Assembly (NCBI RefSeq): GCF_030272615.1
Contig: NC_081406.1
Span: 241,741,718-241,805,717, forward strand
Reading direction: 5' to 3'
DNA length: 64,000 bases
From: Cryptomeria japonica
Lineage: Eukaryota; Streptophyta; Pinopsida; Cupressales; Cupressaceae
The notes below the pieces were generated by a model. The model saw only the letters and a list, made by a program, of their open reading frames with translations. It made no database searches and was not told where the DNA came from. This document shows, one piece after another, positions 44,651-57,330 of this stretch (within the stretch, counting starts at the first letter, position 1; each line of letters starts with the position of its first letter). The position numbers were made by a program, and so were the translations under genes.

Positions 44651-46740
44651 ATAGTTGTCCTTTATGATAATAGTTGAAACATAGTTGTCCATCGAAATGT
44701 GGTTAACGGTTGAATCATAATCATAGGACACTTTGGTATAGTTAGCTTGATCATCTATAGCTTTGTATTTTCCCTTGCCATGTTTAGGGAATGACTCCTT
44801 AAACATCGCATGTTCTTGATTGGATGTATGTATCTTGATCTCAATGTCACCTCTATCAATAAGATCCTATATGATTTTCTTCAAGCAATCGCAATTTCCT
44901 GTTTTATGTCCCTTGCTCTTGTGATATTCGTAATACTCATCATCATTCCACCAATTTGGTTTGACTTTTGGCTCATATGGAGGATTGTTTAGAATTGTTA
45001 TTATCTTGTTTGCCACTAACTTCCTAAAAGCTAACTCAAGTGGTTCTCCCAATGGGGTGTATTTCCTTCGTGGTTTTGAAGTTGTTTGAGTATTTACTTG
45101 GTTTTTTGTAGAAGAACTTGATCCTGAAAGAATGATTTTTGGTCTCACTGTGTTAGCATCAATAATGCCATCATAAATTCTATTCTTATTCTTGTTCCAA
45201 AATCAAGGCTTGTCCTTTCCTTTTAAATCTTCTTTATTTTCTTTGAATATCTTGATGATTCCTTTCTCAATTAAGACCTTCTCTGTTGCTAAGCATTTCT
45301 CTATGACGTCCTTGAAAGTGGACAAACAAGCTTTCCTCAAGTCAACCAGTTTCTCTATTGACATTCTATGTAAACATCTCTACCATTTGTTTTTGTGGAA
45401 TTTCGCAAGAGCACCTGCTAGCTAAATTCCTCCATCTTTGTAAAAATGATGAAAATGATTCCCCATCTTTCTGTTTGGTATTGCACAAAGTGGCAACTAA
45501 TATATCTGTCTCTATTTACATGAGAAATTTTGTATGAAAGCTTCTACTAGATCACCCTATGACTTAATTCTAGGTGGAAGTTGGGAGAACCATTCCATAG
45601 CTTGTTCACCTAAGCTTTGTGGGAAGAATCTCATCAAGTATGTTTCTTCTGCTACTACCTCAATGCAAGCTGTGAAAAAATGTCTTATATGTACCTCAGG
45701 GTCCCCTTTTCCTCTGTATTTATCAAACTTTGGTGTTATGAAATGTGTAGTAAATGGAGGCATTGTAATTTTTCTATCAAATGGATAGAGACATATATCT
45801 CTCATTCTGTAAGTTGGTTTTAGTGTATTGATGTCCTCCATCGTATTGTGTAAGTCCTTTATCTATTGTTCCAAACTGTATTTGGGTGGAGACTGACTTC
45901 TTGGACCATATCCCATGCCTAAGCCACCAGGTGGATGGTATTGATCATAAACATTTTCATATGGAGGAGGTCTATAATGATAATGTGTGTAGGGACCACT
46001 TGATATAGGGTCATAAGGCATATCATGAGTTTTCTGTTATGAATTGCCCCCAAATTTGACACAGGGTTTTCTTGTGTCCAAATTTTGAGCATGCCTTTGG
46101 GTATCCAATTGCTTTTGAGTTGGGTCCTTAGCATTGGTATGTGGTTGAGTGTATTTATCCGCATAAGATTTCCATAAAGGCTGCGTAGATGGAGTTGTTC
46201 ATGAGATGTTCTGTTGTGAGTATCATAAGCTTGACCATGTGTATTTGGGATCTTAGGTTTTTGAAACAAGGATGATGGTGACTCAGGCACAAAACGTGGT
46301 CCTCTATTACCTCCACTATTAGGTCTCCATTGATCCATGTTGAGTTGACTTTCTTGAGTAGGTCTATTTTCCACTATTTGGGACATGTCAAAATCATGAG
46401 GTATCTTAGCTCCACTTTGTGCCATCACTTGTAGGAAATATTGTCTATCTCTTCTCATGATCTCTTTAACTAATCTATTAAAATAGGGATCCATGATAGT
46501 TTCCTCCACCTCTGCTGAATGTATTGAAATGTTGTCAACATTGTCATTTTGTGCATCATTGTTGTTTGTATCATCCATGTTATCAACATTCTGAATGCTT
46601 ATATATATGTCCATGTTAGGTAATGTGGTATGATCAGAATTGAAAAAGATATCGTTGGCGTACTCATAGCCACTTATGTTTGCAGGCTCTTGAGCCTGTT
46701 TAGCTTCCCTCCTAGATTTTTGGGAACGGGTTTCAGCCAT
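44651..46740 (-). pseudogene. Gypsy gag
   Basis: It starts at ATG 46740 (MAETRSQKSRREAKQAQ). A 273-codon acidic N-terminal part is followed by a frameshift and the conserved gag core (FDKYRGKGDPEVHIRHFFTA, MRFFPQSLGEQAMEWFSQLP, about 45780-45570), which packs the RNA. Next is a Lys-rich stretch and a single degenerate knuckle YYEYHKSKGHKTGNC (about 44935-44895). The last readable part is KVSYDYDSTVNHISMDNYVS, after which the LTR fragment intrudes. GGACAACTATGTTT is duplicated 27 bases apart at that junction. Stops near 45550 to 45430 and 45145 interrupt it. Confidence 0.85.
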
Positions 46741-48958
46741 GAACTAGGTCTTGAACAAGATGTGTGAGCCTAGATGAAAATGGAAAGAGTATGGAAGACC
46801 AAGAGTTGGATGAAATGTAAATGAATCTGAGGTGTACTTGTAATGTCCAAAGTGTAAGACCAAGTATGTATGTAGTAGAGTAGGTGTGACTTCCAAAGAG
46901 ATGATATATCACTTGATGATGTAAGTTGACCTTGACTCCAAGACCGACCAAATGAGACCCAAAAGTGATAGACCTTCATGAGGGACCACTTAGCAAAATG
47001 TTGTTGTATGTATTGTGTTGACAAAGAAAGATGAGGACAAACAAGTGACCTTTTGACTCAAGTTTAGACAAATGTGAATGTAATGCAAGGTGTAAGGCAA
47101 TGATGAACTATGTGAGACCCAAAAATAGGCTAAATTCTAGATGAAAACCTGGAGAAATAACCTAGGAATCTCAAGAAGTCTGAAACTAATTGCTCTTGTT
47201 TGTTGGACTGTAAATTTTCCCAATACTGAACACAAACGTGCATGTATACTTCATAGACGCGGTTACCCAGCAGAGACTTGACTAGATACTGCACAAACAC
47301 GTTTCTGAGGATCTTGTGAATACAGTTTGATACAATGACACGGATGTGTTTCTATCCTACACAGACGTGTTTCTATCAAACACATACGTGTTTATAAAAC
47401 CTGAGTGCAATTTTTCCAATTTGTGAAGTTGTTGTGACCAAATCTAAATTTGTGACCGTTTTTCGTGACAAGAGGACACAATTTTGATGATGACTCTATG
47501 TTTGCAGGTGTTTGGACCATGACTCAAAATAAAGTGTGTTGTTTGATGTCAAAATGTTTTGCATACACTTGAAGACACAAAAGACAATGTTTCGATGTTT
47601 GATCTTTAATATTTGAATGTTTAAAAGAAGACAAGCACAATTCTTATGGTTGGCCACGACAATAGTTGTTGATCCCACATGGGGTTTCCCCCAAGGCTAC
47701 GATATTCAAAGCGGATACTTAGGTGCTTGACCCTACTGGCTCCACCCTTAGCACTCACTTCTCTGAGGCAGCCAAGCACCAGTCCCCACGAAAACTCCTT
47801 GTGGTGAACTTTGTACCTCTACTAAGAACCATATGTGGGTGGGCCTCTCCAGAGGTCCGACCTCCTATCCCAAAAAGGTTCTAGTAAGGGCATCCACTCG
47901 TGTGGCCATACATGTGGCACTTTCAGTGTGTAAGGGTTATGCCCTACTATTGATCAAATAAATTTGATCAGACGAGTTTATGGGGAGGCATAATATCGGT
48001 ATGGACTATTCAGCACGTGTTACTCATGGCTTTCATCATGGATACAGTTATTCATAGTGGTTCAAAAGAAGGGGGTTTGTCTCGCTACCACTTGGGTCAT
48101 TTCCTCCTCACTAGTAGTCCTAATGACCACACGTGGAGGCAAGCCCTCTAAAGATAAATACAAAAGAGCCTATTGCTCAAGACACAAAAGACATTGGTTC
48201 AATTTTAGTACATCAATTGAAATGTTTGCTAATCTATGAAAAAAAAGAACACAATGAAAATCAAAAGAAAACCCTTGCCAAGATCCTGCAAAAAAGATTT
48301 GTTAGTTGTTTGGGTTGTTTCAAATGATTACCCCTTCCTACAAGAAAATAAGTTAGGTTTATTTTAACAAAATCCCAAAATACTTTTTGAAAATTAGGGG
48401 CCTTCGACACACGATTCGCTTTCAAAGACAAGTTGCACCACTTTGTTAGCTATATCACAAGATATTAGCTCAAATAAACCAGATCTGAAACCCTAAATGA
48501 CGAAACAAAAACCCTAAATTAGAATTGGCAAATTTGAAAATGCACAAAAATATAAACGTGGATTTACCAATCACAAACGCGGTTCTAGAACACAAACATG
48601 TCTGAACATTTCACAAATGCGTTTCTGCAAAAAAATGTACCAAAACATAACCCTACAAAACACAGACATTGCTAAAATGATCACAGACGCGATTGTATTT
48701 CCCAAACGCAGTTAAATCTCTCACAGACATGCCTATAATGAAAACCTGCAATCTGGAAAATGAAAATGCTATTGGGAACATAGATGCAATTCAGGGATGC
48801 ACAAACACGTCAAAAAAAAAAAAAACATGATTCCAGAAGGTGCAGACACGAAAAGTCAAAATGTCATCGAAAAATGTTAGATCTGCAACTTTGAAAACAC
48901 AAAATCAGAAACCAATGTTAAATGAAAAAGGAAAAGAGTCCCACTGGACGTGCCAAAA
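46741..48958 (-). other. Gypsy 5' leader with CACAAACGCG-type repeats
   Basis: This is the 2.2-kb untranslated region between primer site and gag. The 5' part contains about a dozen variants of CACA(A/G)ACGCGTTTCT (48550-48840), and a second cluster is at 47230-47400 (CACAGACGTGTTTCTATC). A GC-richer block (47650-48060) has many CC/GG words. A primer site, TTTTGGCACGTCCAGTGG (about 48958-48941, minus), adjoins the LTR end. No gene is visible. Confidence 0.65.
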
Positions 48959-49748
48959 TGTATATGGTGAAAAGTGAATAATGGAAACAACAATATTGAA
49001 ATACTAAAATAGATTCAACCACAAAACCCTAGCCTAACAACAACAAAGATCCACCATAACATATGAAGATTACCTAAGATAATGCAAATCAACAAAATCA
49101 CAAAGATTATATCATCACATGTCCACTAGGTTTTGAATCTCCATTCTTCTTATCTCCATTGTTCTTGCTTAATATGTTTGCTCTAAGATTTTATGTGTGC
49201 ACAAGAACTCAACAAAGAACGGAAATGTGGTTGATAGCTTGATCACAAAAAGGCTTGATTGCATAAGATTGATTAGACAATTAGAATGCTTAGGAGGATT
49301 GATAATGAAAGAAGCATCCTCTTATATAGACGACAATGTAAGAAACAGAGGAATAAGATTAAGAGGTGGAAAAGATAGATGGTTGGCTAGGATTAGAGTG
49401 TAGGTAGAGGAAATAAGAAAACAATGAGAGGGTAGGTAGTGTAGGAATTAAGAGATGAATGACATTTGTCATAGGCATAAAAGGCTAATGAATTAATTAA
49501 ATAAATAAAGATTCATTTAATTAATAGAAGTGGGATCAATTAAATAAATAAAATATTTATTTAATTTAGAAAATGGACAATTTAAATAAATAAAAGTATT
49601 TATTTAAATAAGAAAAAGGTTTAGAAGAGGCTAAAGAGAATTAATTAAATAAATAAAGATTTATTTAATTAATATAAGCATTAGGCTTAAATAATTAAAT
49701 AAATAAAAATATTTATTTAATTAGATAGGGCAATTTTAGGTGTCTACA
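48959..49748 (-). repeat. 5' LTR of the gypsy element, 790 bp
   Basis: In element sense it starts TGTAGACACCTAAAATTGCCC at 49748 and ends CCATATACA at 48959, directly followed by the primer site. Its outer boundary lies inside a copia RNase H frame that starts at 49749. The first 260 bases contain an array of five near-palindromes. Confidence 0.8.
49491..49725. repeat. Array of five AT-rich near-palindromes in the LTR
   Basis: Units at about 49491-49525, 49537-49567, 49578-49610, 49638-49674 and 49692-49723 all follow the plan TTAAATAAATAAA, a few bases, TTTATTTAA. Each can fold as a hairpin of 12-16 pairs. Spacers are unrelated and 11-30 bases long. Confidence 0.85.
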
Positions 49749-50049
49749 AAAGCAAATGTTGAAGGATATCAAGGTGAATTGCACTAGACCGATAGTTATT
49801 CACTATGATAACTGTGCTAACTCTGCTGCTATTGACATATCAAAGAATCTGGTATTTCACTCTAAGACAAAGCACATATTTATCAAGTATAACTTTTTGA
49901 AGGAGAAGGGGGAAGAAAATGAAGTTAGACTAGTTTATGTGAACATTAAAGAATAGATTGCAGATATTTTCACTAAACTTTTGCCTAAAGAATCATTTGA
50001 GTACTTAAAAGACAAATTAGGGGTTTCTGCCCTTCTGACAGAGAACTGA
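49749..50049 (+). pseudogene. Copia RNase H, C-terminal end
   Basis: The plus-strand frame reads MLKDIKVNCTRPIVIHYDN, TKHIFIKYNFLKEKGEE, LVYVNIKE, stop, IADIFTKLLPKESFEYLKDK LG to a TGA at 50047-50049. These are the closing motifs of plant Ty1/copia polyproteins (TKHI...YHFLRE, ADIFTKPLP). The 5' part is missing because the gypsy LTR ends at 49748; it should lie beyond the left edge of the window. Confidence 0.9.
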
Positions 50050-50415
50050 TTGATATTATTTGACATTAGTCTAGTATGTACTATCAAAGATATTATTCAT
50101 TCTGGCATTGATGTGGGGATGCTACTGCTCAAGGGGAGTAGTTAGCCTTGTGTTTAAGTGGTTTTTATTTTTGCTTTGATATTTTTGTCAGATTTATGGC
50201 ATTGATGTAAAAGGGAGAGTGATATATGTGGAAAACGGAGCTTTACAGAGATATCATTCACAGAGGGAGTTTGGTCTTTGTTTCAGAACTTCATTTCTAT
50301 ATATTTATGTGGGAGATTGTTGGTTGTCTTCTATTGGTGGAGTCTTGTTTTGGCATTCCTTGGCACTTGGATGTTTTTCACATCTAGTGTTGCCATCAAT
50401 GTCAAAGGGGGAAAT
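50050..50415 (+). other. Copia 3' untranslated region with polypurine tract
   Basis: Noncoding sequence between the pol stop and the LTR. It contains AAGGGGAGTAG (50139) and AAAGGGAGAG (50210), and ends in AAAGGGGGAAA (50404-50414), the expected polypurine tract directly before the LTR. Confidence 0.75.
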
Positions 50416-51840
50416 CGTTGGCCATTTGGAGGAATTGATTATGTGTTGCATTGATGTTTTGTAATTGATGACAACACTAGCTATTTTGGATGCTTTACCG
50501 GCACCCTTTTGGTCTTGGTAGGTTGTTTGGTTTCTGGTTGGATTTGATCCAGTATGATCCGGTATGCTCTGGTATGTTTGGGTTATGGAATTGTCTTATT
50601 CATGCTACTCTCGTTCATGTTCAGTCAATTGGTTTTGTTCTGGTGATCAGATGCTATCTTGTTTGCTAGAAAGTTTTGCTTGTGGTTCCGGCGAGGGTTT
50701 CATCGACAGAGCTTTGATGAATTTAAATCTAGAAAATGAAGTATATATGTTAGGAATTTTATTTTGCATGTTGTCTTTATGAATTTACGTATTCCCTTCC
50801 TTTTATTCTTGTTGGACTTTAAGATGTATTTATATTGTTGTTTGGTCTCCCATTATGATATATTGCATCTCCATGAACTTTTGTGTAAACTTGGTGTCTT
50901 TCTGTGTAAGCCTTGTTGGCCATTGACATTCTATTGGTTAGGTTTCACTCTGTTGTCATTGATGGCAACATGATTTTGGGTTCCAACTTCATATGGTGTA
51001 CTGGCATGCACTTCACAGACTCTACACCGGCACCGGCAAGGATAGAAGATTTATTTGGTCACCGGCAATGTAGGTCGACATGTTATAGTAAAGGTTATCG
51101 GTACTGAAGGCCAACACATCTTGGTTTTGGCATCAACAACTTGTTTTAATGTTTATTCACTTTTTTTATATGGCTGACATGTAATCTAATATTGTATATA
51201 TCCTTGTAAGTCGACATAAGACATAAATTTGTATAGGGTATATAGGGGATATTGATTAGATCATTTTGTAATAATGATAGGATGGATATATGGATCTGAT
51301 GTAATACAAAATATATCAGAGAGACTATGTTTGTGAGGAATTCATTGTAACAGTTATTCTGGTATAGAGGTTTAGGGTTTTAACCAGAACAGACAGAGCT
51401 TAAACTGAAACTGTATCCTAGCATAGAAGATGCTATCTTAGCAGTTCACACTTCTCCGGATTGTTGTTTGGAATGTTATGTAGTTAGTGAGGCTCTTATT
51501 GTAATTGAGTAGTGTGCTCTAGGCTCTAAGCCTTCCTGCAAGTGTAGGCCCATCATATATTGTAATATCTCTTCATATGGTCAGTGGATTAATATTGTGG
51601 GTCACAAATCCCACCGTGGTTTTTGCTCTTTGAGGTTTTCCACGTATAAATCTATGTGTTATGGTTCTCATTTATGTGTTTGGCTTATTGGCTGTTTTAC
51701 TTCTTTCAATTCTATTTATACTGGTATACCAGTTGGTGTATGAATGTTTTGTTAAGGCTAAAATCTTCTGTTCCGATATAACACTGATTCAAACCCCCCC
51801 CCCCTCCCCCCCCCCTTCTCAGTGTTATTAGTTTCCAACA
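50416..51840 (+). mobile_element. Copia 3' LTR, about 1.4 kb
   Basis: It follows the polypurine tract, begins CGTTGGCCATTTGG (a decayed TGTTGG start) and ends TAGTTTCCAACA. Shared blocks with the solo LTR at 11154-11956 are ATTGATGACAAC, TTGTAAG(C/T)CGAC, GTAGGCCC/GCAGGCCC, GTGGGTCACAAATCCCA, and a C-rich stretch before CTCAGT near the end (51797-51820). It is longer than the solo LTR by insertions in the first half. Confidence 0.85.
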
Positions 51841-52639
51841 AGCCTGTGTGAAGGAGGTGTTGAGATTTGTTGTTGAATCTTTTTTGTATGAATTGGTGAT
51901 TTAATTTCATGATTGTGGTGGCCCTATTTTGTCCTCTCGTACCTTCTGAGAGTGTCTAATGTTCATCTTGAGAGCCTATGTACAAGATTGTGCAGTTTCG
52001 ACACTTATTTCGTTTCATGTCAGTTTTGCTCGTTGAACCCAAAACGCTAAAAGATGGCACCAAAACACTAAAGGATGCCATGGATGCACTAGAGAATGAC
52101 CTCTATCCGCTAAAATGTCTCCCAGATGCACTAAACTGGGTTTTTGATGTGTTGTTTTTCCCTGAGTTGCCAGATTTGTTAGTTAGGTCTTGTGAAGTCA
52201 CTTTTCCATATTTTGGGCTTTTATAAGAGGCTTTTCGTGATTTATTTGATGTTCTCAAATGTGTCTTTGATTTGATTTTGATCCTTGCATGATTTTTTTG
52301 AGCTCTGGTAGGATGATTTGTGCCTTATCGTTGAGGGAGGTGCGTATTCGCTATTTTGCTCCAACAAGAGGATGGTTGCCTTCTTGTTGAGGGATAGATT
52401 TTGAATGCTCCAGTGAGAGGATAGTGCCTCACTATTGAGGATGTGTTTGGCTATGCTTAATCAAGAGGAAAGCTTTTTACACTTATGTTTATTGCTATGC
52501 TTTTGTTAGTGAAGGCTCTTGCTTCATATGTTGGTATCATGGTTCATTTTGTGCATTAGTTTTGTATCAATGATATTATGATTTTGTATCTTTTTATGTT
52601 GAGAGTTCATGATGTTATTATGATGATTACTTTGACTCA
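51841..52639 (+). other. Unassigned sequence after the copia LTR
   Basis: An 82-codon frame (51978-52226) has no known motif. A loose threefold repeat is visible at about 52310-52440, where GGATGATTTGTGCC...GTTGAGGGA, GGATGGTTGCC...GTTGAGGGA and GGATAGTGCC...ATTGAGGA recur. It may be the 5' part of the LTR that is recognisable from 52640. Confidence 0.35.
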
Positions 52640-54653
52640 TGTTTTCCCCCAAGGTCTTTCTCCATGGATAGGGAGAGTGGGCTCTTGCATGTGTAGGACC
52701 AGGGTCATGAGCAATAGGCTCTAAGAGGTTCCTAGAGAGGATGCTTAGGGTCTAGACCTGTCATGGGACCACATGAAGATTTTATGTTTAATTTCAAGTG
52801 ATAAAAATAATAATTTTATTAGTGGGTTTTGGTAATTAGGAATTCACTTAATCAAGATAAGAAATTAGTTTTTGGTGCCCCACTTCATAGCCCTTGAGTG
52901 GAGACTCGGGATGAGCTTGGGAAGACTTTGGAGATGGTAAGCTAAACTCCCTTGATTGGCTCTAAGGTTGAGTTAGCTCAACATGTCTATCAAGGTGTGG
53001 TGTGGCCCCTTCTTTGTGAGGATAGCATGTGATGGCACTCTTTCCCTATATGTATCCATGATCCTTATACCTTGATTATTGATTATGCCTCTAGGAGTTT
53101 ATTGATTTATGATTATACTTGTGATGTGATTTGATTCATTGTTATGATTGTTGTCTTGTGGATGTCTTGTTGAGTCCTTGGTTGTTAGATGTCATCCTAG
53201 GTCTTGAGTGTGAGTTGAAACCCCATGTCATCTCCTAGCACAGGGGGTTGTTCCTATTTGGCTCCACATGGACGGGTGGTTTGATACCTTCTTCCATTGA
53301 GATGTTCTTCATTCAATGCTTGCGTGCGTGGATATGGATTTATATTGTCTTGTCGTGTGGATGGATATTTGGAGCATAGTCTATGTAATTGGAAGTGATA
53401 TCATGTGTTTTTGTATCTCGAGAAAGATGTAATTGTAATGAAGACTATAATTAGTATCTTGTGAACCTATGTATTAGGACTTGTAGTAGGTTGATTTCAA
53501 AATGAGTTGTATTGGATAAGATTGTTGTAAATGGATATTCAATGTGTATGTAATTCTAGATTAGAAAGGAATTAAATGATTGAGTGATACGATTGGATTA
53601 TCTTGTGTATATCTTGTAGATGGTAGTAGATATGTTATTGATCATGTACGCCTTGATTTGAAAGATGTTAATCTTTAATGTTAGTTATCTTAGTATATGG
53701 AAATAAATGAGTAGTTTTAGATTTGTATGGACTTTATGATTCTTCATTAAAAAGAGTTGATTTCTAGGTGTTGAGATAGTATATTGTATGATGATGACAC
53801 TGTAAATGTAAAGGAGATTATGTACTCTTATGTCTTGTATTCTTATGTATTAGGACATGATGTAGTAGCTAGGATTATGGCTTGTAATTAAGGATGTGAG
53901 ATGTAGTAATCATTGCATTGGAATGTATTGTAATAAATGTTCAATGTGTAAGAGATGGAGACTTGGATTTTGTATTGGATCTGAAAATGGATGATTAGTT
54001 TATATGTGTTCTGGTAGTGTAAGATTTCATGAGTTAGTCTTGCATATATATGGAATTATATTTGAAAGAATTTTTGTACTTGTTGTTCTAATCCTTGAAC
54101 ATGTGTGTGACTAGGACCTTGATGAGATGTGATGTGATTCTTAAGGAATGATCTAGTTCTTTCAGAGAAGATGGTGATGTGATAGATGAATAAAGGAAGA
54201 TAAGGGAATTAGGAACATTTGGGTTTGGTATTCAAAATGAATCCAAAGGTTAATGGGGTTATGTAGATAGGCATTCGATAACTCATAATCTCATGGTAGG
54301 AAGAAAATAATTGAGTATAAGTTAAATGAAATGGATGTTGATGAATTCTTGATATAGATGTGTGAATGTGTCGTTTCTAGTAAGTAGTGACGTTGGAATA
54401 CCCTAGGGAGAGATTAAATGGATGTATGTATGTTCTAAGATGAAAATGAGTACGATGTTATTTCTACTTGCAATATATGTTGTTATTTCTATGGTTATGT
54501 TCATTATGTCTTAATCATTTATGTAGATGTTAATCTATGATCTTGAGTAATGATAGTTATTATGTTGCATTAATCGATGTTCAAAAAAAAATTCTCTCTA
54601 TTTGTTTGTTAGTTTAGCCATTTTATCTAGGGTATTTTGGCTAGCATTACACA
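52640..54653 (+). mobile_element. Diverged LTR of the large non-autonomous family, plus sense
   Basis: Landmarks of the LTR at 41781-44650 recur here on the plus strand in the expected order: TTCAAGTGATAA with TAATAAT (52793), GAGCTTGGGAAGACTTTGGA (52914), GCATGTGATGGCACTCTTTCC (53027), and the 3' end TAGGGTATTTTGGCTAGCATTACA (54630-54653, in two overlapping parts). No primer site follows, so it is a solo or 3' LTR. Its 5' limit is unclear. Heavy divergence marks it as old. Confidence 0.55.
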
Positions 54654-54680
54654 AAAACTATGATTTTGAATATAATTAAT

Positions 54681-55236
<556 letters not shown>

Positions 55237-55312
<76 letters not shown>
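55237..55312. repeat. (TA)n microsatellite
   Basis: About 76 bases of uninterrupted TA following TGCTTA. Confidence 0.97.
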
Positions 55313-55314
<2 letters not shown>

Positions 55315-55398
55315 TTAGTTTACTTCATCTTCAAAGTCTTTATAGTTTAGCTACTATAAGTGTTAGAAAGTGAAGTTTTGGTGTAAAATATTGATTTC

Positions 55399-56790
55399 AA
55401 TGTCAAGTGTGGCCAAAAAATGTACCCCAGTATTGTGGGATCACTTGTAGATAGGATGATTATAAGTTTTGAAACTTCTGAACAACTCTTTGATGATTTA
55501 AGAATAGTAACTAGTGATAGGTTTATAGATGATGATACTTTTATAGCTATTAGAGAGTACGGGGATATTTCTTATAAGCTCAAAGGAGAAGAGATAATAA
55601 AAAGGTTACGGAGATTACTCCAAAGAATAGAGATCAAACATTTTTTGAGTTTTGGGAAAACATTAGAAAATGAATGGAGGGAATGACTCATGAAAGGGGA
55701 AGGGAAATTGTTAGAGACAATTGTTGCTTTCTATTACCAAGATGGGATACATCATTTGCCATCACATTTGATACTATAAGAAGACATGAGGACATTTACT
55801 TGAAAATAAATGGAGAAAAGGCTAATGAGTTATACTTTGGATCTAAATTTGATCCATATACAAATCCCTTAGTTGTTTGGGCCCCATAAAAGAATAAAAC
55901 TTTGATGATAAAGGACCCAATCAAATCAGCAAGGGGTATCATTTTTCATAGATTGCAGGAAACAAGTCATGTTCAAGCTACAAGCTTGACTACACATTCA
56001 ACAATGTTTATAGAGACAATAGTGAGGAAAATGCAAGGGAAGCTTGAGAAATTGAATAGAAAAAAATATCACTACATGAGAGATTAATTGTTGTGATGGG
56101 CGTATTGCCTCCAATTTCTCTTCCACTACCTTTCAAAGAAGAAAGAAAACTAGATAAAGAGTTGGATGAAAGAAGAAACAAAGAAGAAAAACTTGTAGAG
56201 GAATTGAAACATGTGGAACACAACTTTGATACAAGCATGATGGCCAAGAAATTAGAAATGATCATGATGCATGTTGATAGGACTTGGGAAAAGTATAATG
56301 TATTGTTGAGCACATAATGATAAAGATAAAATTAAAATGATGGGAAAGGAATATGGCTCCCAAGATTGAAGTTTTTAATATTCTTTTAAAGAACACATGC
56401 TTTAGTACAGATTCTTTGAAGCACTTAATAGAAATTTGTGGCACTTTCAAAGAGGTTGAGGATATGCTAAGGAAACATAAGAAATTTTATGAGTTTATTG
56501 TTACGGAGCTAAATGATTTTGAGAAATATAAAGGCTCCTCTATGCCATAGTTTTCGACAGAGGATGGAACAATGAAAAGTTAACCATAGTGGAGAGAAGA
56601 ATATTCACAAATTACCACTCCAATTATTCTTGATATAAATGAAGATGAAGAAAAGGTCATAGGCAACTTGAGCTTAAATTTGGATGATTTATCAATGCTA
56701 GAATATGAAATGATAATAATTAATGCCTCGGCTATCTTGGATTCTAACAAGGAATACCTTGAGTGAATGACAAATGTTACTAACTTTTCC
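55399..56790 (+). pseudogene. Unrecognised coiled-coil ORF, diverged copy B
   Basis: Plus-strand pieces in neighbouring frames match copy A (34315-37271) in order. RFIDDDTFIAIREYG...YKLKGEEI corresponds to TLISDDDFIASPNF...YRIKGKEI. MTHERGREIVRDNCCFLLPR corresponds to MTPKKRRKLLKDANVFIFPG, followed by ELYFGSKFDPYTNPLVVW against QVYMGSPYNPEKHAMQIW. Later IIFH matches the YIM region, and MMHVDRTWEKYN corresponds to MTWMDKYWDTYN in the coiled coil. A frameshift near 55675 and several stops break it. The N-terminal third of copy A has no counterpart here. Confidence 0.65.
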
Positions 56791-57051
56791 CCCAGATAAT
56801 TAAAAGAAATGAAATAAATGCAAATTTGATTTGCATTTTAAGTTGTCATCTTTTGGAAATACTTTGCCATGATTATACAATTGTAATCCTCATAAATTTT
56901 GATAAGAAGTAAAAGGATAATGCAAACTTGATTTGCATTTCAATTTGTCAAAGACGGTGATAAATAGATATGATCTTCTACAATGGATTTTCTTAAGGGA
57001 GAAATGAATGCATCATTTGAACTACAATCACATTGATTATTTATTTAGCTA

Positions 57052-57330
57052 TCACCCTCTGATCTTGAATAAATAAATGAAAAAGATTTGATTCAAATTT
57101 TGAGTTGTCATTTGAGCAACTTCAAAAGCCACATCATCAAAACAAAGAGTTAATGTGTTCCAATGATTGCCAAAAGAATTAGATTGATTAGTTTTGGTTT
57201 GATGTGCATACTCAATAGGTGATAAATCATCGATATTAACTTCCTCAACAACCTTTAGGAATGAACGAAGAGAATTTTTTTCCTTTTTGCCACCTTTTAA
57301 GGAAGTTTTTCTTTTTGCGCCTTTAGGCGA
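57052..57330 (-). CDS. Possible exon, Met-less 92-codon open frame
   Basis: A minus-strand frame preceded by TTGGTGTAG (acceptor-like) reads SPKGAKRKTSLKGGKKEKNS, then SFLKVVEEVNIDDLSPIEYA, then FDDVAFEVAQMTTQNLNQ to a stop at 57052-57054. A basic stretch followed by an acidic/hydrophobic one is more protein-like than chance frames nearby. No family is recognised and no partner exon was found. Confidence 0.25.
   Translation of the reverse strand, partial: SPKGAKRKTSLKGGKKEKNSLRSFLKVVEEVNIDDLSPIEYAHQTKTNQSNSFGNHWNTLTLCFDDVAFEVAQMTTQNLNQIFFIYLFKIRG

Larger units (their letters stand above)
1..49748 (-). mobile_element. Tat-like Ty3/gypsy LTR retrotransposon, split by a CACTA element; 3' end beyond window
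   Basis: The element reads on the minus strand in the order 5' LTR (48959-49748), leader, gag, protease with G-patch motif, RT, RNase H, second RNase H-like domain, integrase. RT is cut at 39020/39021 and resumes at 3664. The 5' LTR abuts copia RNase H coding sequence at 49749, so this element inserted into an older copia. The 3' LTR is not seen and should lie left of base 1. The presence of a second RNase H-like domain between RNase H and integrase and of an antisense ORF after pol fits the Tat lineage; the lineage call is inference from domain order. Confidence 0.85.

Noticed and set aside
49491-49725. Simple AT microsatellite in the gypsy LTR
   Set aside because: The units are discrete near-palindromes with unrelated spacers, so it was reported as a hairpin array instead.
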